A DNA stretch of 57,265 nt. Source: Actinomycetota bacterium (lineage in GTDB: Bacteria; Actinomycetota; Acidimicrobiia; IMCC26256; PALSA-555). The DNA is taken from assembly GCA_016870595.1 (NCBI GenBank), contig VGBI01000007.1, forward strand, positions 1 to 57,265. The letters run 5' to 3'. The position numbers and the translations under genes are program-made. Positions 35,789-44,392 of this stretch are shown here, piece by piece. Position 1 is the stretch's first letter; each line of letters starts with the position of its first letter. Below the pieces are notes generated by a model that made no database searches, was not told the DNA's origin, and was given only the letters and a program-made list of their open reading frames with translations.

Positions 35789-37369
35789 GTGCCGGGCTGG
35801 AGCTTCGCCGAGGTGTGGGGCGCGATCGCCCGGGAGGTCCCCGACCGCCCTGCGGTCGTGTGCGGCGACCGGACCGTGACCTGGGCTGCGTTCGACGACC
35901 GGGCCGCCCGGCTCGCCTCGCACCTCTTCGCCGTCGGCGTACGCCCCGGGGACCGGATCGCGATCGACTGCACCAACGTGCCCGAGTACCTCGAGACGCT
36001 GTTCGCCGCGTTCAAGCTCGGGGCGTACCCGGCCAACGTCAACTACCGCTACCAGGCCGACGAGGTGCGCTACGTGCTCGACAACTGCGGTGCCGCCGCC
36101 GTGGTGCACGCGCCCGCGTTCGCCGCCGTGGTGGCCGACGCGTGCGCCGGTCTCGGCACGCCCCCGGTGCTGCTCGAGACCGGGGCGCCGTACGAGGCGG
36201 CGCTGGCCGGAGCCGCGCCCCGCGGGCCGTGGGCCGAGCGGCCGCCCGACGGCGACGACCTCCTCCTGCTCTACACCGGGGGCACCACCGGCATGCCCAA
36301 GGGCGTGATGTGGCGCACCGACGACCTCTACGTGGCGCTGTGGCAGTCGAACCGTCCGGGCACGGCGCCGAAGGATCCGGTGGCGGCCGTGCGTGCGGGC
36401 AAGCGCACCGGGACCACGCTCCCCGCCTGTCCGCTCATGCACGGCACCGGCCTGTTCGTCGCGCTCTCGGCGCTGTCGGGGGGCGGCACGGTGGTGCTGA
36501 TCCCCGAGACCGGCCTCGACCCCGAGCGGGTGTGGTCGGAGGTCGAGCGCAACGAGGTGGTGGTGCTCACCATCGTGGGCGACGTCTTCGCCCGGCCCCT
36601 GCTCGCCGCACTCGACGCCGACCCTGGGCGCTTCGGCCTTTCGTCGCTGCGGGCGATCACGTCGTCGGGGGTGACGTTCTCACCCGACGCGAAGACCGGG
36701 CTCATGGCCCACCTCCCCGGCGTGACGATCATCGACGCGCTGGGGTCGTCGGAGGGGATCATGACCCGGTCCGCGACCACCGACGCGACCGAGGTGGCGC
36801 CGGCCCGCTTCGCCGTGAACGAGCGGGTCGCCGTGCTCGACGAGGTCACCGGCGACCCGGTGGCCCCCGGGAGCGGGCAGGTCGGGCTCGTCGGCGTGAC
36901 CGGCCCGATCCCGCTCGGGTACTGGGGCGACCCCGAGAAGAGCCGGGCCACGTTCCGCGAGCACAGAGGCCGTCGGTGGTCGATCCCCGGCGACTACGCC
37001 ACGGTCGAGCCCGACGGGAGCATCACGCTGCTCGGACGCGGCAACGCCTGCATCAACACCGGGGGCGAGAAGGTCTACCCCGAGGAGGTCGAGGTGGTGC
37101 TGCGCGACCATCCCGGCGTGCACGACTGCGTGATCGTCGGGGTTCCCGACGCGCGCTTCGGCGAGGTCGTGGTGGCCGTCGTCGCCCCCCGGCCCGGGGC
37201 GACCCTCGACGTCGACGCGCTCGATGCCTTCACCCGACCCCGCCTCGCCGGGTACAAGCGACCGCGGCACTACGTGGTGCGCGACGACCTGCGTCGCAGC
37301 GCGGCGGGCAAGGCCGATCTTCGCTACCTTCGCAACCTCGCCACGACCGAACTCGGGAGGACCCCGTGA
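35789..37369 (+). CDS. Acyl-CoA synthetase (AMP-forming)
   Basis: A 526-residue ANL-superfamily ligase that activates a carboxylic acid to acyl-AMP and then acyl-CoA. Motifs: LLLYTGGTTGMPKGVMW (P-loop, about 159-175), DALGSSEG (about 313-320), IPGDYATVEPDGSITLLGRGN (about 399-419) and GGEKVYPEEVE (about 425-435), with the final catalytic Lys in RRSAAGKADLRY. It most resembles long-chain or steroid side-chain type FadD proteins of actinobacteria; the substrate is unknown. Its stop overlaps the rhodanese GTG as GTGA. Confidence 0.94.
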   Translation: MPGWSFAEVWGAIAREVPDRPAVVCGDRTVTWAAFDDRAARLASHLFAVGVRPGDRIAIDCTNVPEYLETLFAAFKLGAYPANVNYRYQADEVRYVLDNCGAAAVVHAPAFAAVVADACAGLGTPPVLLETGAPYEAALAGAAPRGPWAERPPDGDDLLLLYTGGTTGMPKGVMWRTDDLYVALWQSNRPGTAPKDPVAAVRAGKRTGTTLPACPLMHGTGLFVALSALSGGGTVVLIPETGLDPERVWSEVERNEVVVLTIVGDVFARPLLAALDADPGRFGLSSLRAITSSGVTFSPDAKTGLMAHLPGVTIIDALGSSEGIMTRSATTDATEVAPARFAVNERVAVLDEVTGDPVAPGSGQVGLVGVTGPIPLGYWGDPEKSRATFREHRGRRWSIPGDYATVEPDGSITLLGRGNACINTGGEKVYPEEVEVVLRDHPGVHDCVIVGVPDARFGEVVVAVVAPRPGATLDVDALDAFTRPRLAGYKRPRHYVVRDDLRRSAAGKADLRYLRNLATTELGRTP

Positions 37370-37704
37370 GCACGATCGAACACATCGAACCCACCGACGC
37401 CGACGGCCTCGTCGCGACCGGTGCCTACCTCCTCGACGTCCGCAACGACGACGAGTGGGTGCTCGGCCACGCCCCCGCCGCCACGCTGATCCCGCTCGGG
37501 GAGCTCGCGGCCCGGGCCGGCGAGCTGCCCACCGACCGGCGCATCGCCGTGGTCTGCCGGTCCGGAGGCCGCTCGGCCCAGGCGACCGAGGCGCTGGTCG
37601 GTGCGGGCTACGACGCCGTGAACGTGGCCGGCGGGATGCAGGCCTGGCTCGCCGCCGGCCTGCCCGTGGTCGACGACGCGGGCGGGCCCGGCACCGTCGG
37701 CTGA
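37366..37704 (+). CDS. Rhodanese-domain sulfurtransferase
   Basis: A 112-residue single rhodanese domain. It carries YLLDVRNDDEWVLGHAP (about 21-37), the active-site Cys in AVVCRSGGRSAQAT (Cys about 63) and NVAGGMQAWLAAGLPV (about 87-102). It probably moves a sulfane sulfur atom through a persulfide on the Cys. GTG 37366 overlaps the ligase stop by 4 nt and has a GGGAGG site, so it is translated with the ligase; whether their functions are linked is not clear. Confidence 0.93.
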   Translation: MSTIEHIEPTDADGLVATGAYLLDVRNDDEWVLGHAPAATLIPLGELAARAGELPTDRRIAVVCRSGGRSAQATEALVGAGYDAVNVAGGMQAWLAAGLPVVDDAGGPGTVG

Positions 37705-37740
37705 CCCGGCGCCCCGGACGGGGCCGTGGTGACCCGACGG

Positions 37741-37746
37741 TACCCT
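37741..37746 (+). promoter_or_regulatory. Leaderless -10 box of glpD
   Basis: TACCCT lies 7 nt before GTG 37754, with no ribosome site. Confidence 0.6.
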
Positions 37747-37753
37747 CGGCCCC

Positions 37754-39367
37754 GTGGGCTTCGACCGCACCGTCGCACTCGGCCGTCTCGCCGACGAGAC
37801 CTTCGACGTCGTGGTGGTGGGGGGTGGCATCACCGGCGCCGGGTGCGCGCTCGACGCGGTCAGTCGGGGCCTGCGCACCGCGCTCGTGGAGCGCGACGAC
37901 TTCGCCTCGGGCACCTCGTCGCAGTCGTCGAAACTGCTGCACGGGGGCGTGCGCTACCTCCAGCAACGCGAGTTCGGGTTGGTCCGGGAGGCGCTCGCCG
38001 AGCGCCAGATCGCGCTGCGCAACGCGCCCCACCTGGTCGAGGTGCTGCCGTTCCTCATCCCGATCCTCACCCGCGACGGCCTGATCGACCGCCGCCTCGC
38101 CCGCCTCCTCGGGGGCGTGCTCTGGCTCTACGACCTCAGTGGCGGCCTGCGGATCAAGAAGGCCCACCGCCGCGTGACCACGGCCGAGGCCTGCGACCGC
38201 GTGCCCACGCTCGACCCCAGCCGCCTCGCCTCGGGCTACCTCTACTACGACGCCCGGGCCGACGACGCCCGCCTCACGCTGGCCGTGGCCCGCACCGCCG
38301 CCGATCTCGGCGCGGTGGTCGTCAACCACGCCGGTGCGATCGGGATCGACAAGGACCGGGCCGGACGGGTCGCCGCCGTGCGGGTCGACGCCGACGGCCG
38401 GGAGATCACGATCCGGACCCGGGTGGTGGTGAACGCGACCGGGGTGTGGGCCGACGACGTGCGCACCCTCGACGAGGGTCCCCACGCCGCGACGATGCGG
38501 CCGGCCAAGGGCGTCCACATCACCGTGCCGTGGGACCGGGTCCGCAACGAGATCGCGATGTTCGTCCCCGTCGACGACGGCCGGGCCGTGTTCGTCGTGC
38601 CGTGGGGTGACGTCACCTACATCGGCACGACCGACGACGACTACGACGGCGACCTCGACGATCCCCGGTGCACCGCGGAGGAGGTCGACTACCTGCTGGG
38701 CGCGGTGAACGCTGCGCTGGTCGACCCCCTCACCCCCGACGACGTCATCGGCACCTGGGCGGGCCTGCGCCCGCTGCTGGCGGCCGCCGACTCGGCCAAG
38801 ACCGCCGACCTCTCCCGCCGCCACGGGATCCGGGTCTCGGGTGCGGGCGTCGTCACGATCGCCGGCGGCAAGCTGACCACGTACCGCGCGATGGCCCGCG
38901 ACACCGTCGACCAGGTCGACCAGGTCCTCGACGGCGCGCACCGCCGGTGCCGGACCAAGGAGCTCCCCCTCACCGGGGCCCGGGGCTACCGCCCGCCCGC
39001 AGCCGACGCCCCGGCGCTCGAACAGCACCTCGCGCGGCGCTACGGCACCGAAGCCGGCGCGGTCCGGGCGCTGATCGCCGACGACCCCACGCTCGGTGAG
39101 CCGCTGGTGCCCGGCCTGCCGTACGTCCGGGCCGAGGCCGTCCACGCCGTCCGCGAGGAGATGGCGGGCGACCTCGCCGACGTGCTCGACCGGCGCACGC
39201 GGTGCCGGATGCTCGACCGGGCCGCGACGGCCGCCGCCGCCGAGTCGGTGGCCCGCCTCTGCGCGCCCGAGTGGGGCTGGGACGACGCCACGGTCGCGGC
39301 GGCCGTGGCCGCCTACCGGGCCGACCTGACTGCCGAGCGGGTGGCCGCCGGTCCCCCGCTCCCCTGA
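37754..39367 (+). CDS. glpD: Aerobic glycerol-3-phosphate dehydrogenase
   Basis: A 537-residue FAD enzyme that oxidises glycerol-3-phosphate to dihydroxyacetone phosphate at the membrane and passes electrons to quinone. Motifs: the FAD-binding VVVGGGITGAGCALDAVSRG (about 19-38), SGTSSQSSKLLHGGVRYLQ (about 53-71), the second FAD segment GTWAGLRPLL (about 332-341) and SRRHGIRVSGAGVVTIAGGKLTTYR, followed by the C-terminal helical domain. Length is typical. No glpK or glpF is adjacent, so glycerol-3-phosphate probably comes from lipid turnover or from elsewhere-encoded uptake. Confidence 0.95.
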   Translation: MGFDRTVALGRLADETFDVVVVGGGITGAGCALDAVSRGLRTALVERDDFASGTSSQSSKLLHGGVRYLQQREFGLVREALAERQIALRNAPHLVEVLPFLIPILTRDGLIDRRLARLLGGVLWLYDLSGGLRIKKAHRRVTTAEACDRVPTLDPSRLASGYLYYDARADDARLTLAVARTAADLGAVVVNHAGAIGIDKDRAGRVAAVRVDADGREITIRTRVVVNATGVWADDVRTLDEGPHAATMRPAKGVHITVPWDRVRNEIAMFVPVDDGRAVFVVPWGDVTYIGTTDDDYDGDLDDPRCTAEEVDYLLGAVNAALVDPLTPDDVIGTWAGLRPLLAAADSAKTADLSRRHGIRVSGAGVVTIAGGKLTTYRAMARDTVDQVDQVLDGAHRRCRTKELPLTGARGYRPPAADAPALEQHLARRYGTEAGAVRALIADDPTLGEPLVPGLPYVRAEAVHAVREEMAGDLADVLDRRTRCRMLDRAATAAAAESVARLCAPEWGWDDATVAAAVAAYRADLTAERVAAGPPLP

Positions 39368-39430
39368 CCGCCCGGCGCCCGCCCGCCCGGCGACGGTCAC
39401 GGCGCCGGCGCGGCGGCGTCCCCGGGCCGC

Positions 39431-40120
39431 ATGCCCCGACTCCACCGGATCGTCGCGCCCGTCCTGACCCTCGTCGTGCTCGGAGGGGCGCTCGGTGCGC
39501 CGGCCGCCGCCGACGTGACCTGCCCCCAGGACTGGCGACCCGCCGAGCCCGCCGCCTTCCTCGAGCGCGACGGCACACCCACCGATCCGGCGCGCCCACT
39601 CCCGCCGGCGCCCGGGCCCGGGTACCGGGCGATGCACCTGTTCTGCGCGGGGCGGTACGTGACCTCGGCGTGGATGGCCCCGGTGGAGACGCCCAACACG
39701 GTGATCACGCTCGGTCGGGCCGTGGTCGCCGGCGCGCAGTGGCCGACCGTGGTGCCGGCGGTCAACCCCGCGCTCGGGATCACCGGGCTCGCGGCCTGGT
39801 TCTGGGCCACTCCCGACGGAGGCAACCTCCGACTGCAGCGCGGCAACGGCCCCGACCTCGACGTCGAGCTCCGGGTGCAGCAGGTGCGCTGGCGCTTCGG
39901 GACCGACGTCCCCGGCGCCACCGGCTGGGGCGTCGCGTACCCGACCCCGTCGCCGGTCCGGGCCGTGTTCGAGCGCACCGGCACCGCCACGGTGACGGTC
40001 GAAGTGGTGCTCGGGGGCCGACTGCGGGGCGAGGAGCTCGACGTCGAGGTCGGCGGGAGCCACCGGGTCCTCCTGCGCTACCCGGTGGCCCAGGTCCGCA
40101 GCCTGCTGCACACCGGGTGA
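39431..40120 (+). CDS. Secreted protein of unknown function
   Basis: A 229-residue protein with a clear Sec signal peptide (LHRIVAPVLTLVVLGGALGAPAAAD; cleavage likely near residue 28). The mature part has two Cys (about 31 and 72) that could form a disulfide, and beta-rich sequence such as VTSAWMAPVETPNTVITLGRAVV and TATVTVEVVLGG. I do not recognise a domain. It is probably exported and perhaps cell-wall associated. No clear promoter or ribosome site is seen before the ATG; the 63-bp gap after glpD is GC-rich and could allow read-through. Confidence 0.78.
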   Translation: MPRLHRIVAPVLTLVVLGGALGAPAAADVTCPQDWRPAEPAAFLERDGTPTDPARPLPPAPGPGYRAMHLFCAGRYVTSAWMAPVETPNTVITLGRAVVAGAQWPTVVPAVNPALGITGLAAWFWATPDGGNLRLQRGNGPDLDVELRVQQVRWRFGTDVPGATGWGVAYPTPSPVRAVFERTGTATVTVEVVLGGRLRGEELDVEVGGSHRVLLRYPVAQVRSLLHTG

Positions 40121-40148
40121 CCCCGACGCGCGCGCCGACGCCGTGCAA

Positions 40149-40154
40149 TAGCGT
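40149..40154 (+). promoter_or_regulatory. Leaderless -10 box of the sulfotransferase
   Basis: TAGCGT lies 7 nt before ATG 40162, with no ribosome site. Confidence 0.6.
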
Positions 40155-40161
40155 GCCCGAC

Positions 40162-41427
40162 ATGGCTGCCGACCGTCCCACGCCCGTCCGCATCGAGGAC
40201 TACTCCGACCCGCAGTTCACCCCCGACGTCCAGGCGATGCTCGCAGCGATCGCGCCGCTCGCCACCGACATCGACCTCACCCCTGCGGCGCTGATGGACC
40301 AGGCCCGGGCGGAGAGTGGTCTCGACGACTTCGGGCCCCTCGACTTCGTCGAGCGGCTCGACGTGTACTGCACGGCGCTGCGCGACGAAGCCGGCCTGTC
40401 GGAGCTCGGACGGTTCAACAACCACACCCAGCTGGTGAAGGTGCTGAAGAACCGGCTCCTCGTCGAGGACCTGGTGCGTCGGCACCCGGAGATCCTTACG
40501 CTCGAGCTCACCGCCCCGATCGTCATCTGCGGGCTGCCCCGTACCGGGTCCACCCACCTGCACAACCTGATCTCGGCCGACCCCGGCCTGCGGTCGCTGC
40601 CCTACTGGGAGTCGCTGGAGCCGGTGCTCCCGGAGGCCGAGCGGCCGGGGCCCGGCGACCCCGACCCCCGCCGGGCGCGCTGCCAGGTCGGCCTCGACTT
40701 CCTCCACGCGGCGATGCCGTGGTTCGACCGGATGCACGAGATGACCGTCGACCACGTGCACGAGGAGATCCAACTGCTCCTCGTCGATGTCTCCACCATG
40801 CTGATGGAGACCTCGACGATAGTCCCGTCGTGGGCCGCCTACTACCGCGAGCACGACCAGACGTCGTCGTACCGGTACCTGCGCAAGGTGCTGCAGTGCC
40901 TGCAGTTCCTCCGGGGTGGCCACCGCTGGGTCCTGAAGTCACCCCAGCACCTCGAGCAGTTCCCCGTGCTGGCCGAGGTCTTCCCCGATGCGACCTTCGT
41001 CGTGACCCATCGCGACCCGGTCGCAGTGACCGCGTCCATGACGACGATGGTCACGTACGGCGCGCGCATGAGCGTCGCCCATCCCGATCCACACGTCTAC
41101 GGCGCCTACTGGGCCGAGCGCCTGGAGCAGATGCTCACCGCGTGCGTCCGCGACCGCGACGCCCTCCCCGCCGGGCGGTCGGTCGACGTGCAGTTCGGTG
41201 ACTTCATGGCCGACGAGGCCGGCACGGTCGCGCGGATCTACGACTTCGCCGGGCAGCTGCTCACCGACGACGCGCGCGCGGCGATGGCCCGCTTCGTGCG
41301 CGAGCACCCCCGGGGTCGACACGGGGCGGTGGCCTACGACATCACCCAGTTCGGCCTCGACGCCCGCGAGCGCCGGGCCGTGCTGCGCTTCTACTCCGAC
41401 CGCTTCGGGGTCAGTACGGAAGCGTGA
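40162..41427 (+). CDS. Sulfotransferase family protein
   Basis: A 421-residue PAPS-dependent sulfotransferase-like enzyme. The 5'-phosphosulfate loop is ICGLPRTGSTHLHNLIS (about 117-133) and the 3'-phosphate region VVTHRDPVAVTASM (about 282-295). An N-terminal helical part (about 1-110) and RWVLKSPQHLEQFPVLAEVFPDATF match the multi-member sulfotransferase family common in mycobacteria and Acidimicrobiia. The acceptor is unknown; lipids or steroids are possible. Its end overlaps the convergent MOSC gene by 17 bp, so the two may affect each other. Confidence 0.92.
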   Translation: MAADRPTPVRIEDYSDPQFTPDVQAMLAAIAPLATDIDLTPAALMDQARAESGLDDFGPLDFVERLDVYCTALRDEAGLSELGRFNNHTQLVKVLKNRLLVEDLVRRHPEILTLELTAPIVICGLPRTGSTHLHNLISADPGLRSLPYWESLEPVLPEAERPGPGDPDPRRARCQVGLDFLHAAMPWFDRMHEMTVDHVHEEIQLLLVDVSTMLMETSTIVPSWAAYYREHDQTSSYRYLRKVLQCLQFLRGGHRWVLKSPQHLEQFPVLAEVFPDATFVVTHRDPVAVTASMTTMVTYGARMSVAHPDPHVYGAYWAERLEQMLTACVRDRDALPAGRSVDVQFGDFMADEAGTVARIYDFAGQLLTDDARAAMARFVREHPRGRHGAVAYDITQFGLDARERRAVLRFYSDRFGVSTEA

Positions 41428-41893
41428 TCTCGTCACCCACCGTCAGGCGACCACCGGTGACGATCTCGCAGCGCAGGCCGCCGCGGCCGAGCAGCGCCAC
41501 GCGCACTCCCGGCCGGGTGAGGCGCTCGAGGTGCGTGCACGGGTCGGCGAGGTCGGTGCCCCGCAGGACGACCGGCCCGATCCGCAGCTCACGGCCGACC
41601 CCCGCGTCGAGGTCCGCCGGATCGATCCCGGCCACGACGAGGTTGCGGCGGGTCTCGGACGGATCGAGCGGGATCTGTGCCTCGGCCGCCGCGGCCGCGA
41701 CCGCCTCGGCGGCGATCAGCGTCACCCCGCGCTCGTGGTCGGGACGCCGCTGCCCCGAGTAGGTCCCCACGGCGGCGCCGTAGCGGTCGCCGGTCAGCCC
41801 GCCGCCGGCGGTGGCGTCGACCGCGTCGCGGGACTCCATCGGTGCCCCGGCGGTGGGCGTGACGTAGATGGCGACGAGTCGGCCGGTGTGCAC
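41411..41893 (-). CDS. MOSC domain protein
   Basis: A 160-residue stand-alone MOSC domain, the fold that handles sulfur for the molybdenum cofactor or binds it in Moco-dependent reductases. It shows AGAPMESRDAVDATAGGGLTGDRYG (about 14-38), the RRNLVVAGID loop (about 83-92), LADPCTHLERL with the conserved Cys (about 117) and GLRCEIVTGG (about 138-147). GTG 41893 is chosen because TACCGT lies exactly 6 nt upstream and the extra N-terminal strand (LVAIYVTP) belongs to the domain. The 3' end overlaps the convergent sulfotransferase gene. Confidence 0.9.
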   Translation of the reverse strand: MHTGRLVAIYVTPTAGAPMESRDAVDATAGGGLTGDRYGAAVGTYSGQRRPDHERGVTLIAAEAVAAAAAEAQIPLDPSETRRNLVVAGIDPADLDAGVGRELRIGPVVLRGTDLADPCTHLERLTRPGVRVALLGRGGLRCEIVTGGRLTVGDEITLPY

Positions 41894-41899
41894 CGTCCG

Positions 41900-41905
41900 A
41901 CGGTA
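41900..41905 (-). promoter_or_regulatory. Leaderless -10 box of the MOSC gene
   Basis: TACCGT on the minus strand, 6 nt before GTG 41893, with no ribosome site. Confidence 0.6.
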
Positions 41906-41915
41906 GTGCGCGCCC

Positions 41916-42428
41916 TCACGCCGCCGGGGTCCACCAGTGCGACCAGTCGCCCGGGGCGTCGACGGCCCAGCGCGCGTGCACGGTCTGGACCTCGCCGGTG
42001 ACCCGGCCCGGGATCCGGTAGCCGGGCCCGTCGGGCATCGGCACCGCGGGCCCGGTCGCCTCCCACTCCAGGTCGTAGCCCACGGCCAGGCGCTCCCCCA
42101 CGAGGTCGGACCAGCGCACCCCGACCGGGGGCGGCGCGTCGAGCCGCAGGCCGAACGCCTCGAGCCCGAAGGTCCAGTGCTCGAACGGGGTCTCGCAGCA
42201 CAGCGACGTCCACAGGCCGTCGGCCCGCAGGTCGAGCCCCTGACGCGGCGGTGCGACGTCCTCGTCGGCCACCACCAGCCGGCCGTCGCCGACGTCGAGG
42301 TCCACCAGCACCGCGGCCCGGCCGCCGCCGAGCACCAGGCGCACGACCCCGGGCACCGCCCCGCCGATCGCGAGCTCCCAGGCCTCGTGGACCGCACCCG
42401 GGTGGGCCGCCTCGTCGGTCGGCGTCAC
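41916..42428 (-). CDS. Uncharacterised beta-rich protein
   Basis: A 170-residue protein with no family I can name. It is soluble and rich in beta-prone and Trp-containing segments (VVRLVLGGGRAAVLVDLDVGDGRLVV, LWTSLCCETPFEHWTFGLEAFG, DWSHWWTP). The pattern of paired strands with Trp at their ends recalls lipocalin-like or DUF7064/7065-like domains, but this is only a guess. Start GTG 42428 lies 33 bp from the divergent alpha/beta-hydrolase ATG; it lacks a clear leaderless box or ribosome site, so the start is moderately sure. Confidence 0.65.
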   Translation of the reverse strand: MTPTDEAAHPGAVHEAWELAIGGAVPGVVRLVLGGGRAAVLVDLDVGDGRLVVADEDVAPPRQGLDLRADGLWTSLCCETPFEHWTFGLEAFGLRLDAPPPVGVRWSDLVGERLAVGYDLEWEATGPAVPMPDGPGYRIPGRVTGEVQTVHARWAVDAPGDWSHWWTPAA

Positions 42429-42446
42429 CGGGGCCCCCGGCGGTCG

Positions 42447-42452
42447 TAACCT
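42447..42452 (+). promoter_or_regulatory. Leaderless -10 box of the alpha/beta hydrolase
   Basis: TAACCT lies 8 nt before ATG 42461. It sits inside a 32-bp divergent gap. Confidence 0.5.
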
Positions 42453-42460
42453 GGGGAACC

Positions 42461-43354
42461 ATGACCGCGGGACTGCTCGACGACCTGACCCTCGACGGAC
42501 TCACCGTGCACACCCGGCGCTGGGAGCCGGCCACGGCCACCACCGACGCCGACCCGGTGCTGCTCGTGCACGGCCTCGGCGCCAACACGGTCTCGTGGAC
42601 GACCGTCGGTCAGGCGATCGCCGACCGGCGCGGCACTGCGGTCACCGCCATCGACCTCGCCGGGTTCGGATACACCCGCAGCACCGGCACCGAGGCGACG
42701 GTCGAGCGCAACGCCCGGCTCGTGATCGCCGCGCTCGAGCGGTTCGGGCCGTCGGTGGTGATGGGCAACTCGATGGGCGGCGCCATCACGGTGAAGGTGG
42801 CCGGTCGGCGCGCCGACCTGGTGCGGTCGATGGTACTGGTGAACCCGGCGGTGCGGCCGGCCTGGGTCCGGTCGCCCCAGACCCGCAACGGCCTCTTCAT
42901 GTTCCCGATGCTCGTCCCGCCGCTGGGTGAGCGGCTCGTGGCGGGTCGGGCCGCCCAGCTCGGTCCCGAGACCCTGGTCGACCAGACGCTGCAACTGGTG
43001 CTGGAGCAGCCCGACGCGCTGCCGGCGACCGTGCGCGACGGCCTCGTGAAGGTCGCCACCGACCGCATGGAGTTCCCCGAGGCGGCGCGGGCCTACGCCG
43101 ATGCCGCCGGATCGCTGTTCTGGTACATGACCCGCAACCTCGACCGCGACCTGCGGGCCGCGTTGCCGCAGGTCCCGGGCCTGATGGTGTTCGGCGAGCG
43201 CGACCGCCTCGTCGACGTGTCGAGTGCCCGTGCGCTCGCGTCCCGTCACCCCGACCTCGACGTCGCCTACCTCGACGGGCTCGGGCACGCCCCGCACCTC
43301 GAGGCGCCGACCCGGTACGTCGACACCGTCGACACCTGGCTGTCCGGGCGCTGA
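42461..43354 (+). CDS. Alpha/beta-fold hydrolase
   Basis: A 297-residue hydrolase with LLVHGLGANTVSW (about 31-43), DLAGFGYTRSTG, the nucleophile elbow MGNSMGGAI (Ser about 104), an acid position in MVFGERDRLVDV (about 243-254) and the catalytic His in LDGLGHAPHLEAP (about 268-280). The elbow and His loop resemble 2-hydroxymuconate-semialdehyde hydrolase and haloperoxidase-like proteins, but the substrate is unknown. It converges with mdh, 33 bp apart. Confidence 0.9.
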   Translation: MTAGLLDDLTLDGLTVHTRRWEPATATTDADPVLLVHGLGANTVSWTTVGQAIADRRGTAVTAIDLAGFGYTRSTGTEATVERNARLVIAALERFGPSVVMGNSMGGAITVKVAGRRADLVRSMVLVNPAVRPAWVRSPQTRNGLFMFPMLVPPLGERLVAGRAAQLGPETLVDQTLQLVLEQPDALPATVRDGLVKVATDRMEFPEAARAYADAAGSLFWYMTRNLDRDLRAALPQVPGLMVFGERDRLVDVSSARALASRHPDLDVAYLDGLGHAPHLEAPTRYVDTVDTWLSGR

Positions 43355-43387
43355 CCCCACCGGTCGCCGCGGCGCCACCGGGGCCCG

Positions 43388-44380
43388 CTACTTGATCAGG
43401 CCGAGCTTCCGGACCTCGTCGCGCTCGGCGACCAGCTCCTCGGTGGTGGTCCGGATGCGGTCCTGGGCGAACGCGTCGTGCTCGAGGCCCTCGACCACCG
43501 ACCAGGTGGAGCCGTCGCTGCGGACGGGGAAGCCGAACTGCAGGCCCTCGGGCGTGCCGTACTCGCCCCGGCTGACCACGGCCAGCGAGTGCCAGTCGTC
43601 GCCCGGGGTCGGGGTGCGGATCGACTGGACCGAGTTGATGGCCGCATTGGCCGCCGACGCGGCCGACGATGCACCCCGAGCCTCGATCACCGCGGCGCCG
43701 CGCTTCTGCACCGTGGTGATGAAGTCGCCCTGCAGCCACGCCTCGTCGGTGATGACCTCGGGGACCGGCCGCCCACCGATGCGCGCGTGCGCGTAGTCGG
43801 GGAACTGGGTGGCCGAGTGGTTGCCCCAGATCGCCAGGTTCGACACGTCGCGCACGGGCGCGCCCGCCTTCTGGGCGAGCTGGGTGAGCGCGCGGTTCTC
43901 GTCGAGGCGGGTCATGGCGAACCACCGGTCGGCGGGAACGTCGGGGGCGTGCTCACGGGCAATGAGGCAGTTGGTGTTGCACGGGTTGCCCACCACCAGC
44001 ACGCGCACGTCGCTCGCGGCGTGGTCGTTGATGGCCCGACCCTGCGGGCCGAAGATGCCGCCGTTCACGCTGAGCAGATCGCCGCGCTCCATGCCCGCCT
44101 TGCGGGGGATCGACCCGACCAGCAGCGCCCACGACGACCCGGTGAACGCGGTGGCGAGATCGCTGGTGGCCTCGATCCCGGCGAGGAGCGGGAAGGCGCC
44201 GTCGTCGAGCTCCATGCACACCCCGGCGAGGGCCGGGAGCGCGGGCTCGATCTCGAGCAGGCGCAGCACGACCGGCTGGTCCTCCCCGAGGAGCTGGCCG
44301 GAGGCGATGCGGAACAGCAGCGCGTAGCCGATCTGGCCGGCCGCGCCGGTGACGGTGACGTGGACGGGAGCGTTGGCCAT
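43388..44380 (-). CDS. mdh: Malate dehydrogenase
   Basis: A 330-residue NAD-dependent TCA-cycle enzyme of the cytosolic-like (MalDH, about 330 residue) group. It has [21 protein letters not shown] (NAD loop, about 8-28), [16 protein letters not shown] with the mobile-loop Arg residues (about 92-107), [21 protein letters not shown] with the substrate Arg and Asp, and [12 protein letters not shown] with the catalytic His (about 188). Length and motifs are complete. It has its own leaderless ATG and lies just downstream of the J-domain gene. Confidence 0.96.
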   Translation of the reverse strand: MANAPVHVTVTGAAGQIGYALLFRIASGQLLGEDQPVVLRLLEIEPALPALAGVCMELDDGAFPLLAGIEATSDLATAFTGSSWALLVGSIPRKAGMERGDLLSVNGGIFGPQGRAINDHAASDVRVLVVGNPCNTNCLIAREHAPDVPADRWFAMTRLDENRALTQLAQKAGAPVRDVSNLAIWGNHSATQFPDYAHARIGGRPVPEVITDEAWLQGDFITTVQKRGAAVIEARGASSAASAANAAINSVQSIRTPTPGDDWHSLAVVSRGEYGTPEGLQFGFPVRSDGSTWSVVEGLEHDAFAQDRIRTTTEELVAERDEVRKLGLIK

Positions 44381-44386
44381 GCGGGG

Positions 44387-44392
44387 AACCTA
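44387..44392 (-). promoter_or_regulatory. Leaderless -10 box of mdh
   Basis: TAGGTT on the minus strand, 6 nt before ATG 44380. It overlaps the 3' end of the J-domain gene. Confidence 0.65.

Noticed and set aside
35632-36042. Extension of the 34975 gene beyond 35745 into the ligase gene
   Set aside because: The part past 35745 is antisense to the conserved start of the acyl-CoA ligase; only the stretch up to 35745 is possible.
36680-40111. Very long minus-strand open frame across ligase, rhodanese, glpD and the secreted-protein gene
   Set aside because: It is antisense to well-recognised genes and its residues (Gly, Val, Glu, His, Asp rich, no motif) are those expected from the reverse of GC-rich codons.
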